Shown: positions 51,483 to 60,408 of the stretch, piece by piece | Layout: the number at the start of each line of letters is the position of its first letter | How positions within the stretch are numbered: the first letter of the stretch is position 1 | NCBI GenBank assembly: GCA_003217735.2 | Contig: CP031585.1 | Location: forward strand, 496,001 to 560,000 | DNA length: 64,000 nucleotides | Direction: 5' to 3' | Origin: Marinibacterium anthonyi | GTDB taxonomy: Bacteria; Pseudomonadota; Alphaproteobacteria; Rhodobacterales; Rhodobacteraceae | Made by a program: the position numbers and the translations under genes | The notes under the pieces: generated by a model | The model's database searches: none | Told to the model about the DNA's origin: nothing | The model's input: only the letters and a program-made list of their open reading frames with translations

Positions 51483-51734
51483 TTATTGCTCGTCGACGCC
51501 AAATTCGCGGTCGAGTTTGTTCATGCGGAAGGCGTAGAAGAAGATCAGCACCAGGAAGACCAGGATCGACCCTTGCTGGGCGACCCAGAACCCCAGGTCG
51601 GATCCGCCGACCGAGATGCCTTTCAGCAATGGCCGCAGGATGATCCCGAAGCCGAAGGGCACGATGGCCCAGATCACCAGGCTGATGAGGATAAGGCGAA
51701 GGTTCGCCTGCCAGTATGCGTTTGTCTCGGACAT
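51483..51734 (-). CDS. DUF4212 symporter small subunit
   Basis: 83 residues with two transmembrane helices (LRLILISLVIWAIVPFGFG and GSILVFLVLIFFYAFRMN), ending LDREFGVDE. Always found beside VC_2705-type symporters and thought to be their small subunit. First gene of the leftward operon 51734-44707; a GGGAGTG site precedes its ATG. In this position it resembles the DUF485 protein that pairs with ActP. Confidence 0.92.
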   Translation of the reverse strand: MSETNAYWQANLRLILISLVIWAIVPFGFGIILRPLLKGISVGGSDLGFWVAQQGSILVFLVLIFFYAFRMNKLDREFGVDEQ

Positions 51735-52074
51735 CTTTCACTCCCTCGGTCCGTAGTGGATATGGCCGGGCGCGCCGGCCGAACTTGTCGGGTCACGTCC
51801 GCGGATGGCCGGGCGTGACAAGCTCTTGCGAGATGGCAGCGAAGGGGCAGGCGATATCCCGGCCACCAAAGGGGATGACCCTTGGCAAGCGGACCCGTTC
51901 GGCCATCGGCCGGACGGATCTTTGCTGTGCACGGCGCGCGTTGGCCGTGCGCCCATGTCGGGGCGGGATTGTCATGTGCTCCTCCGTGCGTGCGGGCCTG
52001 CTCCTCTGGCCCGTTGCACCACGGTTAGTCATACACCCGATTTGAAAACGAACGCGCAACTAAATGAAAAGGCG

Positions 52075-52099
52075 TGAAAGTTTTGTAAATCTACTTTCA
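52075..52099. promoter_or_regulatory. Inverted repeat in the AT-rich control region of the symporter operon
   Basis: TGAAAGT (52075-52081), 11-base spacer, ACTTTCA (52093-52099), perfect arms. About 340 bases before the first gene, so an activator or upstream-enhancer site is more likely than a core operator. Confidence 0.4.
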
Positions 52100-52226
52100 A
52101 TATCGCGCAGCATTTCTGACAAGTAATTTTCTGCGCCAGCTTATGCCGATGAGAATTAACCATTTTTGACGAAGCGTCGGCTGCATGGCTGGCCGGTGGT
52201 CATGACGCGCCGGCATGACGGTCCCG

Positions 52227-52259
52227 GGCTGCTAGCGCCAACGGATGGCGCCAGCAGCC
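52227..52259 (-). terminator. Long hairpin downstream of the amidohydrolase
   Basis: Arms 52227-52240 and 52246-52259 (14 bp) with loop ACGGA. On the + strand there is one A/C mismatch; on the - strand the same position is a G-U pair, so the fold is complete only in leftward RNA, the direction of the amidohydrolase transcript. No T-run. Confidence 0.55.
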
Positions 52260-52338
52260 GGAACGGCCCCGAAAACGGGCCCCGAAAACCGGGCCGATCG
52301 GGGGCGAATCTGCGCGTTCGTGTGCGGATCCGGGGGCG

Positions 52339-54000
52339 TCAGGCCGTCCAGGTCACTTCGCCGCCGCACAGCGTGATGGCGGCACGGGCCTGGTCGATGG
52401 TTTCGACCGGTTCGGCCTGAAGGTCGCGGTCCATGACGACGATATCGGCCAGCATGCCCGGCGCGATCCGCCCGAAGCGGTCGTCGTCGAACCCCACGTG
52501 GGCGCCGGCGGCGGTATAGCCGTGCAGCGCCTGCGCCAGGGTCGACCGGTTGTCCGGATCGCCCTCTTTCCAGGGCTGGCGGGTCATTGCCGCCTTGACG
52601 CCGCGCATCGGGTTGATGTCCGACACCGGCCAGTCCGAAGCAAACACGATCGGCACGCCCTCGGCGCGCAAAGCCGCCACCGGGAACCCCCAGGGCCAAC
52701 GGGCTTCGCCGACCCGCGACACCCAGGGGTCCAGCGGGAAATCCATCGCGCCCGGGGGATGCGGCGGCTGCATCGACGCCACGACGCCCAGCTCCCTGAA
52801 CCGGGGCAGGTCGTCGGGATGCAGCACCTCGATATGTTCGATCCGGTGGCGGCTGTCGCGTTCGCCGTTGGCCTCGCGCGCGGCCTGGTAGCCGTCAAGC
52901 ACACGGCGCACGGCCCCGTCGCCGATGGCGTGGACGGAAATCTGCAGCCCGCGCCGGTCGGCTTCGATGGCGGCCTCGCGGAAGCGGTCGGCGGAATGCA
53001 GCGGTTCGCCGCGCCAGCCGGGCTGGTCGGCGTAATCCTCGACCATGACCGCTGTGCCGCCGTCGATCACGCCGTCCATGAACATCTTGACCCGCTTCGA
53101 CTTGATCTTGTCGGTGGCGTAATCCCGGGACATGGCGCTGGCTTCCTCAAGCGACGACACCGGCTTGTCGGGCGTCAGGTGGAACGGCACCTCGACCCGG
53201 CAGATCAGCTTGCCGCGCTTGTCCAGTTCGGTCAGCAGGTCCAGCTGATAGCGGTTGCCGTCCATGTTGTGCAGCGCCGTGAATCCGTAAGAGGCGCACA
53301 GCTTCAGCCCGTCTTCCATCACCCCAAGGTCGGCTTCCCATTGCTCGGGCGTGACGTTTTCGGGTTCCACCCCCGGCATGCCCAGGGATTCCCGCCCGCC
53401 GGAGGACCGCAGCGCCAGCACCGGTTCCATCGCCGCGTGTTCGCGCAATTCGCCCGCGGCTGTGCCGTCGGGGGCCATCACGACCTCGTTGCCGGTGGGC
53501 ATCTCGCGGCCGTGCATCAGGCCGGCCCGTTCCAGCGCGATCGTGTTGGCCCAGCCGGTGTGATGATCGCCCGCGAAACACAGCACGGGGCGGTCGGGCA
53601 GGGCCTGATCCAGCATCTGGCGGGTGGTCTGCACGCCGTCGCCGAACAGGTTGTAATCGGCGGCCTTGCAGATCAGCAGCGCCTCGTCGGGGTTGGCGGC
53701 GGCATAGGCCTGCAGCTTGTCGCGCAGCGCCTCCAGCCCGTGAACGCCGTCCAGCTGCAGCAGCCGCATGCCAAAGGCGCCCTGGAACAGATGCAGATGC
53801 GCCTCGACCATGCCGGGCATCACCGTGGCGCCGCCCGCGTCGATCCGGCGGGTGTCGGGGCCCGCAAGGATCGACACCGCCGCGCGCGATCCCACCGCCA
53901 TGATCCTGTCGCCGCGGATCGCCAGCGCCTCGGCCGTGGGGCGGTCCGGGTCCATGGTCAGGATCCGGGCGTTTTCGATGAGGATGTCGGCTGGGGTCAT
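52339..54000 (-). CDS. YtcJ-like metal-dependent amidohydrolase
   Basis: 553 residues. Amidohydrolase-3 layout: small beta domain at both ends (ILIENARILTMDPDRP; GRIAPGMLADIVVMDRD), metal ligands His-x-His in VEAHLHLFQG, a later VHAIGDGA and EHIEVLH with metal His residues, and Asp in FASDWPVSD. Relatives hydrolyse N-substituted formamides and other exotic amides. Its ATG overlaps the TetR stop (53997-54000). Together with the divergent transporter and amidase it suggests breakdown of an imported amide. Confidence 0.87.
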   Translation of the reverse strand: MTPADILIENARILTMDPDRPTAEALAIRGDRIMAVGSRAAVSILAGPDTRRIDAGGATVMPGMVEAHLHLFQGAFGMRLLQLDGVHGLEALRDKLQAYAAANPDEALLICKAADYNLFGDGVQTTRQMLDQALPDRPVLCFAGDHHTGWANTIALERAGLMHGREMPTGNEVVMAPDGTAAGELREHAAMEPVLALRSSGGRESLGMPGVEPENVTPEQWEADLGVMEDGLKLCASYGFTALHNMDGNRYQLDLLTELDKRGKLICRVEVPFHLTPDKPVSSLEEASAMSRDYATDKIKSKRVKMFMDGVIDGGTAVMVEDYADQPGWRGEPLHSADRFREAAIEADRRGLQISVHAIGDGAVRRVLDGYQAAREANGERDSRHRIEHIEVLHPDDLPRFRELGVVASMQPPHPPGAMDFPLDPWVSRVGEARWPWGFPVAALRAEGVPIVFASDWPVSDINPMRGVKAAMTRQPWKEGDPDNRSTLAQALHGYTAAGAHVGFDDDRFGRIAPGMLADIVVMDRDLQAEPVETIDQARAAITLCGGEVTWTA

Positions 54001-54704
54001 GTCTGGTCCTTGGTCTTGAGCGTCGGTTGGCGCAGGAAGCCTGGTTCAAAGAGCATCCCGGCCAGGGGGCGGAACTTGGCGTCGATCTCGGCCCGGTGCT
54101 GGTCCAGCGTGCAGGCGTCGTCGCAGATCAGGGTGAAGAAGATCGGGTTCCAGGCGTCAAAGAACACCTGGGTGATCCGCGCGGCATCGGCCGGTTCGCC
54201 CGACAGCAGGCGGATGTCATAGCGCCCGACCCGAACGGACAGCGCGCGCTGCAGTTCGACGTCCACGTGCACGTATTCCCGGGACAGTTCGGTCGTGGGA
54301 TGGCGGATCATCGCGGCTTCGGCATAGCGCCAGATGCGCTTGCCCGCGATGTCCAGCGTGCGCGCCGAGATATCGGTGAAGATGTGCGTCAGGATCGTCG
54401 CGAAATCGGCGTCGGTCCGCGGGATGGCGGTTTCGTGCACGCCGCGCGCCATGCTGGTCCCTTCGGTCAGCAGCGCGATCAGGATGCCGTCCTTGTGGCC
54501 GAAGTAGTTGAAGACCGTGGGCGTCGAGACTTCGACCGCCGCGGCGATCTCGGCGACCGTGGTGCCGTCGATTCCCTTTTCGGCGAACAGCAGCCGTGCG
54601 GCGTTGAGGATGTCGTCCCGCCGCCGCGTCTTCTTGCGGTCTCTCAGGCTCCCCCTCAGGCCTCCGGTTTCGACCGTGCCGAATTTTGCACCTTTGTCCG
54701 GCAC
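53997..54704 (-). CDS. TetR-family transcriptional regulator
   Basis: 235 residues. HTH at about 28-75 (ILNAARLLFAEKGIDGTTVAEIAAAVEVSTPTVFNYFGHKDG); the C-terminal ligand domain is unclassified. The start is GTG 54704 with an AAGGG site; a nearby ATG is out of frame. Co-translated with the amidohydrolase and divergent from the ABC-transporter operon across a palindrome, so it probably represses both in the absence of the substrate. Confidence 0.9.
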   Translation of the reverse strand: MPDKGAKFGTVETGGLRGSLRDRKKTRRRDDILNAARLLFAEKGIDGTTVAEIAAAVEVSTPTVFNYFGHKDGILIALLTEGTSMARGVHETAIPRTDADFATILTHIFTDISARTLDIAGKRIWRYAEAAMIRHPTTELSREYVHVDVELQRALSVRVGRYDIRLLSGEPADAARITQVFFDAWNPIFFTLICDDACTLDQHRAEIDAKFRPLAGMLFEPGFLRQPTLKTKDQT

Positions 54705-54740
54705 GTCATGCCCTTACCGTTCCGTTATCAATAATTTTTT

Positions 54741-54770
54741 ATTGACTAAAATTTTTTAGTCAATTGCTAT
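54741..54770 (+). promoter_or_regulatory. TetR operator overlapping the ABC-transporter promoter
   Basis: ATTGACTAAAA (54741-54751), TT, TTTTAGTCAAT (54754-54764): perfect 11-bp arms. A rightward promoter overlaps it: -35 TTGACT (54742-54747), 17-base spacer, -10 TGCTAT (54765-54770). The leftward strand offers a symmetric TTGACT for the regulator gene. Bound repressor would block both. Confidence 0.75.
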
Positions 54771-54908
54771 CGGGTGGAGCGACGGCGATCTGAAGCGCGA
54801 TGCGTGGGCGATTGCCGGAGAAAAAGGCAAACGGGACTGTTGGTGGCTTGCCGGGATGGCGGCCGGGGTCCTACAAAAACTGCAAGGGTCCTTGCGGGGA
54901 AGGCAGGA

Positions 54909-56012
54909 ATGGACATGAAGGATTCCATGTCGGAGACGACCGCCGAGGTGGCCGTCGATGTCGATACCGTTTTCAAGATATTTCCGGGAGAAGACGAGGT
55001 CCGCGCGCTGGATGGCGTTTCGGTCGGGATCAGGCGCAACGAATTCTTCACGCTTCTTGGGCCTTCGGGCTGTGGCAAGACCACCCTTTTGCGCATCATC
55101 GCCGGGTTCGAACCGCCGTCCGCCGGGGCGCTGCGCCTGGACGGACAGGACATTTCCCGCCTGCCACCGGACAAGCGGCCGATCAACACCGTCTTCCAGA
55201 ACTACGCGCTGTTCCCGCACATGAGCGTGGCGCGCAACATCGCCTTTGGCCTTGAAATGCTGGGCAAGCCCCGGAAGGAAGTAAACGAAACCGTCGACCG
55301 GATGCTGAAGCTGGTGCAGATGGAGGCGCTGAAGACCCGCAAGGTGTCCGCCCTGTCAGGCGGTCAGCAGCAGCGGGTCGCGCTGGCGCGCGCGCTGGCG
55401 CCGCATCCCAAGGTGCTGTTGCTGGACGAACCGCTGTCGGCGCTGGACCTGAAGCTGCGCAAGGAAATGCAGATCGAACTCAAGCGGCTGCAGCACGAGA
55501 CGGGCATCACCTTCATATTCGTCACCCACGACCAGGAAGAAGCGCTGACCATGTCCGACCGCATCGCCGTGATGCGCAGCGGCAAGATCCTGCAGATCGG
55601 CAGCCCCAAGGACATCTATCAACGCCCCGCCGAACGCTTCGTGGCGAATTTCATCGGGGAATCGAATTTCCTGGATGGCACGCTGTCGGGCGGCACCGTG
55701 ACGCTGAAGGCCGGCGGCACCTTTGCCGTGACCCCGCCCGAAGGCGTGGCCGATGGCCCGGTCAGCGTTCTGGTGCGCCCCGAACATGCCTCCGTCCGCC
55801 CCGGCACCCCGGGCGAGGGCGAACTGGCCGCCACGATCCGCACCGTCGTCTATTCGGGTGACGCCACCACGCTGCACCTGGACCTGCCGACCGGAGAGGT
55901 CTTCAAGGCGAAGATGTCCAACCTGGCCGGCAACGGCATGGTGCTGCCCGAAGAAGGCGACGCGGCCGTGCTGACCATCGCGCCGGGCGCCGTGACCGTG
56001 CTGAGGGACTGA
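54909..56012 (+). CDS. ABC transporter ATPase, PotA-like
   Basis: 367 residues. Walker A GPSGCGKTT, signature LSGGQQQRVALARAL, Walker B VLLLDEPLSALD and the H-loop VTHDQEEAL; a C-terminal OB-like TOBE domain (VSVLVRPEHASVRPG onward) typical of spermidine/putrescine and other POT-type importers. ATG 54909 follows a GGCAGGA site; ATGs at 54915 and 54927 are alternatives. First gene of a five-gene operon with two permeases, a binding protein and an amidase. Confidence 0.92.
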   Translation: MDMKDSMSETTAEVAVDVDTVFKIFPGEDEVRALDGVSVGIRRNEFFTLLGPSGCGKTTLLRIIAGFEPPSAGALRLDGQDISRLPPDKRPINTVFQNYALFPHMSVARNIAFGLEMLGKPRKEVNETVDRMLKLVQMEALKTRKVSALSGGQQQRVALARALAPHPKVLLLDEPLSALDLKLRKEMQIELKRLQHETGITFIFVTHDQEEALTMSDRIAVMRSGKILQIGSPKDIYQRPAERFVANFIGESNFLDGTLSGGTVTLKAGGTFAVTPPEGVADGPVSVLVRPEHASVRPGTPGEGELAATIRTVVYSGDATTLHLDLPTGEVFKAKMSNLAGNGMVLPEEGDAAVLTIAPGAVTVLRD

Positions 56013-56016
56013 GCCG

Positions 56017-56958
56017 ATGACAGACGCAGCCGCCCCGTCCGAGATCCCGCCAGGTACGCTGGAACAGGAGGCCGAGGCCCAGGATTTCCGCAATCGCTGG
56101 TTCCTGTCGCTTCCCGCCGTGGTCATCATCCTGTGCGCCGCCGCCGGCCCGTTGCTGGTGATGGTGGTCTATTCCTTCCTTGCGCCGGGCGATTACGGCA
56201 ACGTCAAATGGCAGTTTTCGACCGAAGGCTGGGTGTCCGTCATCCTGCAGCGCGACATCTTCGACGATACGCTGACCTGGGCCGATGCCCACCTGTCGAT
56301 CTTCTGGCGGTCGCTGTCGCTGTCGCTGATCACCACGGTCGCGACCCTGCTGATCGGCGTGCCGACCGCATGGTTCATCGCCACGCGCCCGGACGGCAAG
56401 CGCGAATTCTGGCTGTTCATGATCACCGTGCCGTTCTGGACCAACCTTCTGGTGCGCACCATCGCCATCCAGGAACTGATCCGGGCGGAAGGCGTGATCA
56501 ACCTGTTGCTGCTGAAGATCGGCATCATCCAGGAGCCGATCCAGATGATGTTCACCAACTTCGCCATCGGGTTCGGCATGACCTATGTCTACCTGCCGCT
56601 GATGGTGTTGCCGGTCTACGCCGCCGTGGAAAAGCTGGACTTCCGCCTGGTCGAGGCCGCGCATGATCTGTACGCCACGCGCTGGACGGCCTTCTGGCGG
56701 GTGATCCTGCCACTGATCAAGCCGGGCGTCATCGCCGGGTCGATCCTGGTCTTCATCCCGTCGCTGGGCGCTTACGTCACCCCGCGCGTGCTGGGCGGGG
56801 GCAAGAACCTGATGTTCGGCAACCTGATCGAGCTGCAGTTCGGCCAGGGGCGAAACTGGCCGCTGGGGGCCGCGCTGTCGCTGACGCTGATGGTTGCCGT
56901 CATGGTGGCGCTGATCTTCTACGTGCGAGCCACCTCGCGGGAGGACGGAAATGGCTGA
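56017..56958 (+). CDS. ABC transporter permease, PotB-like
   Basis: 313 residues, six transmembrane helices. A short N-terminal tail precedes the first helix (FLSLPAVVIILCAAAGPLLV). The EAA loop that contacts the ATPase is LVEAAHDLYATRWTAFWRVILPLIKPG. Belongs with the ATPase (4 bases upstream) and overlaps the next permease by 8 bases. Substrate is set by the binding protein. Confidence 0.92.
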   Translation: MTDAAAPSEIPPGTLEQEAEAQDFRNRWFLSLPAVVIILCAAAGPLLVMVVYSFLAPGDYGNVKWQFSTEGWVSVILQRDIFDDTLTWADAHLSIFWRSLSLSLITTVATLLIGVPTAWFIATRPDGKREFWLFMITVPFWTNLLVRTIAIQELIRAEGVINLLLLKIGIIQEPIQMMFTNFAIGFGMTYVYLPLMVLPVYAAVEKLDFRLVEAAHDLYATRWTAFWRVILPLIKPGVIAGSILVFIPSLGAYVTPRVLGGGKNLMFGNLIELQFGQGRNWPLGAALSLTLMVAVMVALIFYVRATSREDGNG

Positions 56959-57775
56959 TATCTCGAACGCACCGCGCGGGCGCGCCTATTCGGCACGCAA
57001 CCTGCCGGGTTTTGGCATCATCGCCATGGCCACCTTCGTGCTGATCTACGCCCCGATCATCATCCTGGTGGTCTATTCCTTCAACGAAGGCACCTCGCTG
57101 GCGACCTGGGAAGGGTTTTCGCTGCGCTGGTACGCCCAGGCCGCGGCCAACGCACAGGTGCAAAGCGCCGCGCTGCGGTCGCTGTACCTGGCCGGTGTCG
57201 CGGCCACGGTGGCCACGATCGCCGCGACCATGGCGGCGCTGGCCACCACGCGGTCCCGGCGGTTTCCCGGCAAGACGATGATCTATGCGCTGATCAACCA
57301 GCCGCTCATGGTGCCCGAGATCGTGACCGCCGTGGCGCTGCTGATCGTCTTCGCCTGGATCAAGGTCGCCACCGGTTATACCGGCATGATCTACCTGATC
57401 GCGGCCCACACCGCCTTTTGCATCCCCTTCGCCTACCTGCCCATCCGGGCACGGCTGGAAACCATGGACATGACGCTTGAGGTCGCGGCATCGGATCTTT
57501 ACGCGTCGAAGGCACGGGTCTTTACCAAGATCACCCTGCCGCTGCTGATGCCGGGGATCATTGCGGGCTACATGCTGGCCTTCGTCATCTCGCTCGATGA
57601 CGTGGTGATCACCGAATTCGTCAAATCCGCCGGGCAGGACACGCTGCCGACCTACATGCTGGGTCAGCTGCGCCGCGTCGTCACGCCCGAAGTCAACGCA
57701 ATCTCGACCGCGATCCTGCTGGCCGGAGCGATCCTGGTGTCGCTGTTCTTCTGGTTCAGCCGGGGGCGGGAGTGA
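56951..57775 (+). CDS. ABC transporter permease, PotC-like
   Basis: 274 residues, six transmembrane helices. EAA loop LEVAASDLYASKARVFTKITLPLLMPG, then the helix IIAGYMLAFVISLDDVVI with the SLDDVVIT stretch common in PotC-type subunits. Forms the heterodimeric channel with the PotB-like protein. Confidence 0.92.
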   Translation: MADISNAPRGRAYSARNLPGFGIIAMATFVLIYAPIIILVVYSFNEGTSLATWEGFSLRWYAQAAANAQVQSAALRSLYLAGVAATVATIAATMAALATTRSRRFPGKTMIYALINQPLMVPEIVTAVALLIVFAWIKVATGYTGMIYLIAAHTAFCIPFAYLPIRARLETMDMTLEVAASDLYASKARVFTKITLPLLMPGIIAGYMLAFVISLDDVVITEFVKSAGQDTLPTYMLGQLRRVVTPEVNAISTAILLAGAILVSLFFWFSRGRE

Positions 57776-57839
57776 TCTTGCCTGCAACCGGCCAAGGCAA
57801 GAGCCGGTCAGGCCCGAAGTTCCAACAAGGAGACAACCC

Positions 57840-58862
57840 ATGAAGACGATCCTCGCCGCGACATCCGCGCTTGCCCTTCTGGCCGGCGGCGCGATGGCCG
57901 AAGAGCTTAACATCTACAACTGGGGCAACTACACCAACCCCAAGCTGATCGAGAAATTCGAGGCCGAGACCGGTATCAAGGTCACGATCACCGACTACGA
58001 CAGCAACGACACCGCGCTGGCCAAGGTGAAGGCCGGCGGCAGCGGGTTCGACATCGTCGTGCCTTCGGCCAGCTACGTGCCGATCTGGATCAACGAGGGT
58101 CTCCTTATGGAAACGCGCCCCGACCAGATGGAAAACGGCAAGAACATCGATCCGGTCTGGATGGACGTCGACTGGGATCCGGGCCGTCACTACACCGTGC
58201 CATGGCAGTGGGGGACCACCGGCGTCGTGGTGAACACCAAGTATTATGACGGCGATATCGACACTTCGGCCATCTTCCTGGATCCCCCGGAAGAGCTGAA
58301 GGGCAAGATCAACGTGGTCCCGGAAATGGGCGACGTTATGGGCCTGGCCATCATGTATTACGGTGGCGAGCCCTGCACCGACGACATGGAGATCCTGAAG
58401 AAGGTCCGCGACGGCCTGGTGGAAGCCAAGAAATCCTGGCTGGGCATGGATTACGGCAACATCGAGAAATTCGCCAAGGAAGACCTTTGGGCCGGCGTGA
58501 ACTGGAACGGGTCGACCTTCCGCATGCGGCTGGCGAACCCGGATGTGCATTACGGCTATCCCAAGGAAGGCTATGTGGTCTGGATGGATTCGGTCGCCGT
58601 GCTGAAGGACGCGCCGAACCCCGAGGCCGCGAAGACATTCCAGAACTTCATCATGGAGCCCGAGAACGCCGCGCTGATTTCGGAATTCGCGCGCTATGCC
58701 AACGGGATCAGCGGGTCGGACGAATTCATGCCCGAGGACATGAAGACCGCCCGCGAGATCGTCATCCCGGCCGAGCTGAAGGACAAGGGCGTCTTCCTGC
58801 CCACCTGCGCGCCCGAAACGCAGCAGATCTACACCCGCATCTGGACCGACCTCCAGAAGTGA
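57840..58862 (+). CDS. Periplasmic substrate-binding protein, PotD-like
   Basis: 340 residues with a signal peptide MKTILAATSALALLAGGAMA then EELNIYNWGNYTNPKLIEKF, the PotD/PotF opening. Polyamine binders use several Asp/Trp/Tyr residues; some are present (YNWGNY, SGFDIVVPSASYV, ENAALISEFARYANGI), so an amine or amide with a cationic group is plausible. A 64-base gap precedes it. The pairing with an amidase suggests the ligand is an amide rather than free polyamine. Confidence 0.9.
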   Translation: MKTILAATSALALLAGGAMAEELNIYNWGNYTNPKLIEKFEAETGIKVTITDYDSNDTALAKVKAGGSGFDIVVPSASYVPIWINEGLLMETRPDQMENGKNIDPVWMDVDWDPGRHYTVPWQWGTTGVVVNTKYYDGDIDTSAIFLDPPEELKGKINVVPEMGDVMGLAIMYYGGEPCTDDMEILKKVRDGLVEAKKSWLGMDYGNIEKFAKEDLWAGVNWNGSTFRMRLANPDVHYGYPKEGYVVWMDSVAVLKDAPNPEAAKTFQNFIMEPENAALISEFARYANGISGSDEFMPEDMKTAREIVIPAELKDKGVFLPTCAPETQQIYTRIWTDLQK

Positions 58863-58974
58863 CGGTCTTTCCGTCCCCGCTTGCGGCGGGGACGGATCCC
58901 TTTCCCCCAGAACATCGCCTTGCGCCCCGATACCCGCCCTGGCGGAACCAGCCGCTTTGCCCGGAGCATGCCCC

Positions 58975-60405
58975 ATGGACCAGACGGATCTCTGCTACCT
59001 GACGGCGGACGAGGCGATATCCGCCTTCACCGACAAGCGCCTGTCCCCGGTCGAGCTGATGGAAGCGGTGATCGCCCGCGCCGAGGCGGTGCAGGACCGG
59101 CTCAACCCCTTTACCTTCACGCATTACGACGAAGCCATGCAGGCCGCGCGCGCGGCCGAGGCGCGGTATGGGAAGGGCGAACCGCTAGGTGTGCTGGACG
59201 GGCTGCCGGTGGGGATCAAGGATGAAAGCTGGATCGATGGCCGGCCCACGTCCAACGGGTCGCTGATCCTGAAGGATTTCGTGGCCGACGCGACATCCAC
59301 CGTGAACGCGCGGATCCTGGCCGAAGGCGGCATCGCCCATGCCCGCACCGCCACGCCGGAATTCTCGGCCGCCGTGGTCACCTGGTCGCGCCTGTGGGGC
59401 GTGACGCGCAATCCGTGGAACCCCGATTACACGCCGGGCGGGTCGTCCGGCGGGTCCGCCGCGTCGCTGGCGGCGGGCACGTCGACGCTGTGCACCGGGT
59501 CCGACATCGGCGGATCGATCCGGGTGCCGTCCTCCACCTGCGGTACGGTCGGGTTCAAGCCACCCTATGGCCGCAACCCCGAAGCCGCGCCCTTCAACCT
59601 GGATTTCTATTGCCACACGGGCCCGATGGGGCGGACCGTTCGCGACGTGATCCGCCTGCAGAACGTGATGTGCGGCCCGTCGCCCACCGATATCGCCAGC
59701 CTCAAGCCCAAGCTGGTGCTGCCCACGGACTACGAACCGATCAAGGGCTGGAAGATCGCCTATTCCCCCGATCTGGGCATCTTTACCGTCGATCCCGAGG
59801 TGCGCCGCAACACCGAGGCCGCGCTGGAGGTGTTCCGCGACCTGGGGGCGATTGTGGAAGAGGTCGACCTGGGCTGGCCGGCGGACGCGCTTGAAGCGGG
59901 GATGACCTATCTCAACCACCTGTTCGGCGGGCACATGTCGCAGCTGTATGCGGACCATTCCGACAAGATGACCAGCTACGTGCGCCAGATCTGCGAGGCG
60001 TCGCTGCAATCCACCGCGCAGGATTTCGTCCGCTCGCTGGAAACGGCGGGGCGCATGTACGACCGGCTGGGGCCGCTTTTCGACGACTACAACCTGCTGA
60101 TCTGCCCCACGACCGCCCTGCCGGCGGTGCGCGCCGATTTCGATCCGGCGACCGAGGTGGCGATGATCGACGGACAGCCGGTGCCGTCGCAACTGGGCTG
60201 GGCGATGACCACGCCCTTCAACACGCTCAGCCGCTGCCCGGTGCTGGCGGTGCCGTCGGGCCATGCGTCCACCGGCGTGCCCACGGGGATTCAGATCGTG
60301 GGGCCGACCTATTGCGACGGCGATGTCTTTCGGGCCGGCCTGGCCTACGAAACCGCGCTTGGCGGCTGGTTCTCGACGCCGTCGCGCCGGCCGTCGTTGC
60401 CGTAG
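58975..60405 (+). CDS. Amidase signature enzyme
   Basis: 476 residues from ATG 58975. The Lys-cisSer-Ser triad is Lys82 (GIKDES), Ser157/158 (GGSSGGSAAS) and Ser181 (GSDIGGSIRVPSS). No signal peptide, so it hydrolyses the amide after import by the preceding ABC transporter. Substrate not deducible; known relatives take aryl, acyl and carboxamide compounds. An open extension of 6 codons to 58957 exists. Convergent with the periplasmic binding protein gene, 3 bases apart. Confidence 0.92.
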   Translation: MDQTDLCYLTADEAISAFTDKRLSPVELMEAVIARAEAVQDRLNPFTFTHYDEAMQAARAAEARYGKGEPLGVLDGLPVGIKDESWIDGRPTSNGSLILKDFVADATSTVNARILAEGGIAHARTATPEFSAAVVTWSRLWGVTRNPWNPDYTPGGSSGGSAASLAAGTSTLCTGSDIGGSIRVPSSTCGTVGFKPPYGRNPEAAPFNLDFYCHTGPMGRTVRDVIRLQNVMCGPSPTDIASLKPKLVLPTDYEPIKGWKIAYSPDLGIFTVDPEVRRNTEAALEVFRDLGAIVEEVDLGWPADALEAGMTYLNHLFGGHMSQLYADHSDKMTSYVRQICEASLQSTAQDFVRSLETAGRMYDRLGPLFDDYNLLICPTTALPAVRADFDPATEVAMIDGQPVPSQLGWAMTTPFNTLSRCPVLAVPSGHASTGVPTGIQIVGPTYCDGDVFRAGLAYETALGGWFSTPSRRPSLP

Positions 60406-60408
60406 ACC

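Larger units (their letters stand above)
51735..52338. other. Long intergenic region upstream of the symporter operon
   Basis: 604 bases without a convincing gene. The part nearest the operon is GC-rich; 52020-52170 is AT-rich and holds a 7-bp inverted repeat (52075-52099), a likely control region. The right end carries a long hairpin (52227-52259) and short GGCCCCGAAAACGGG-like repeats next to the amidohydrolase stop. Confidence 0.6.
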
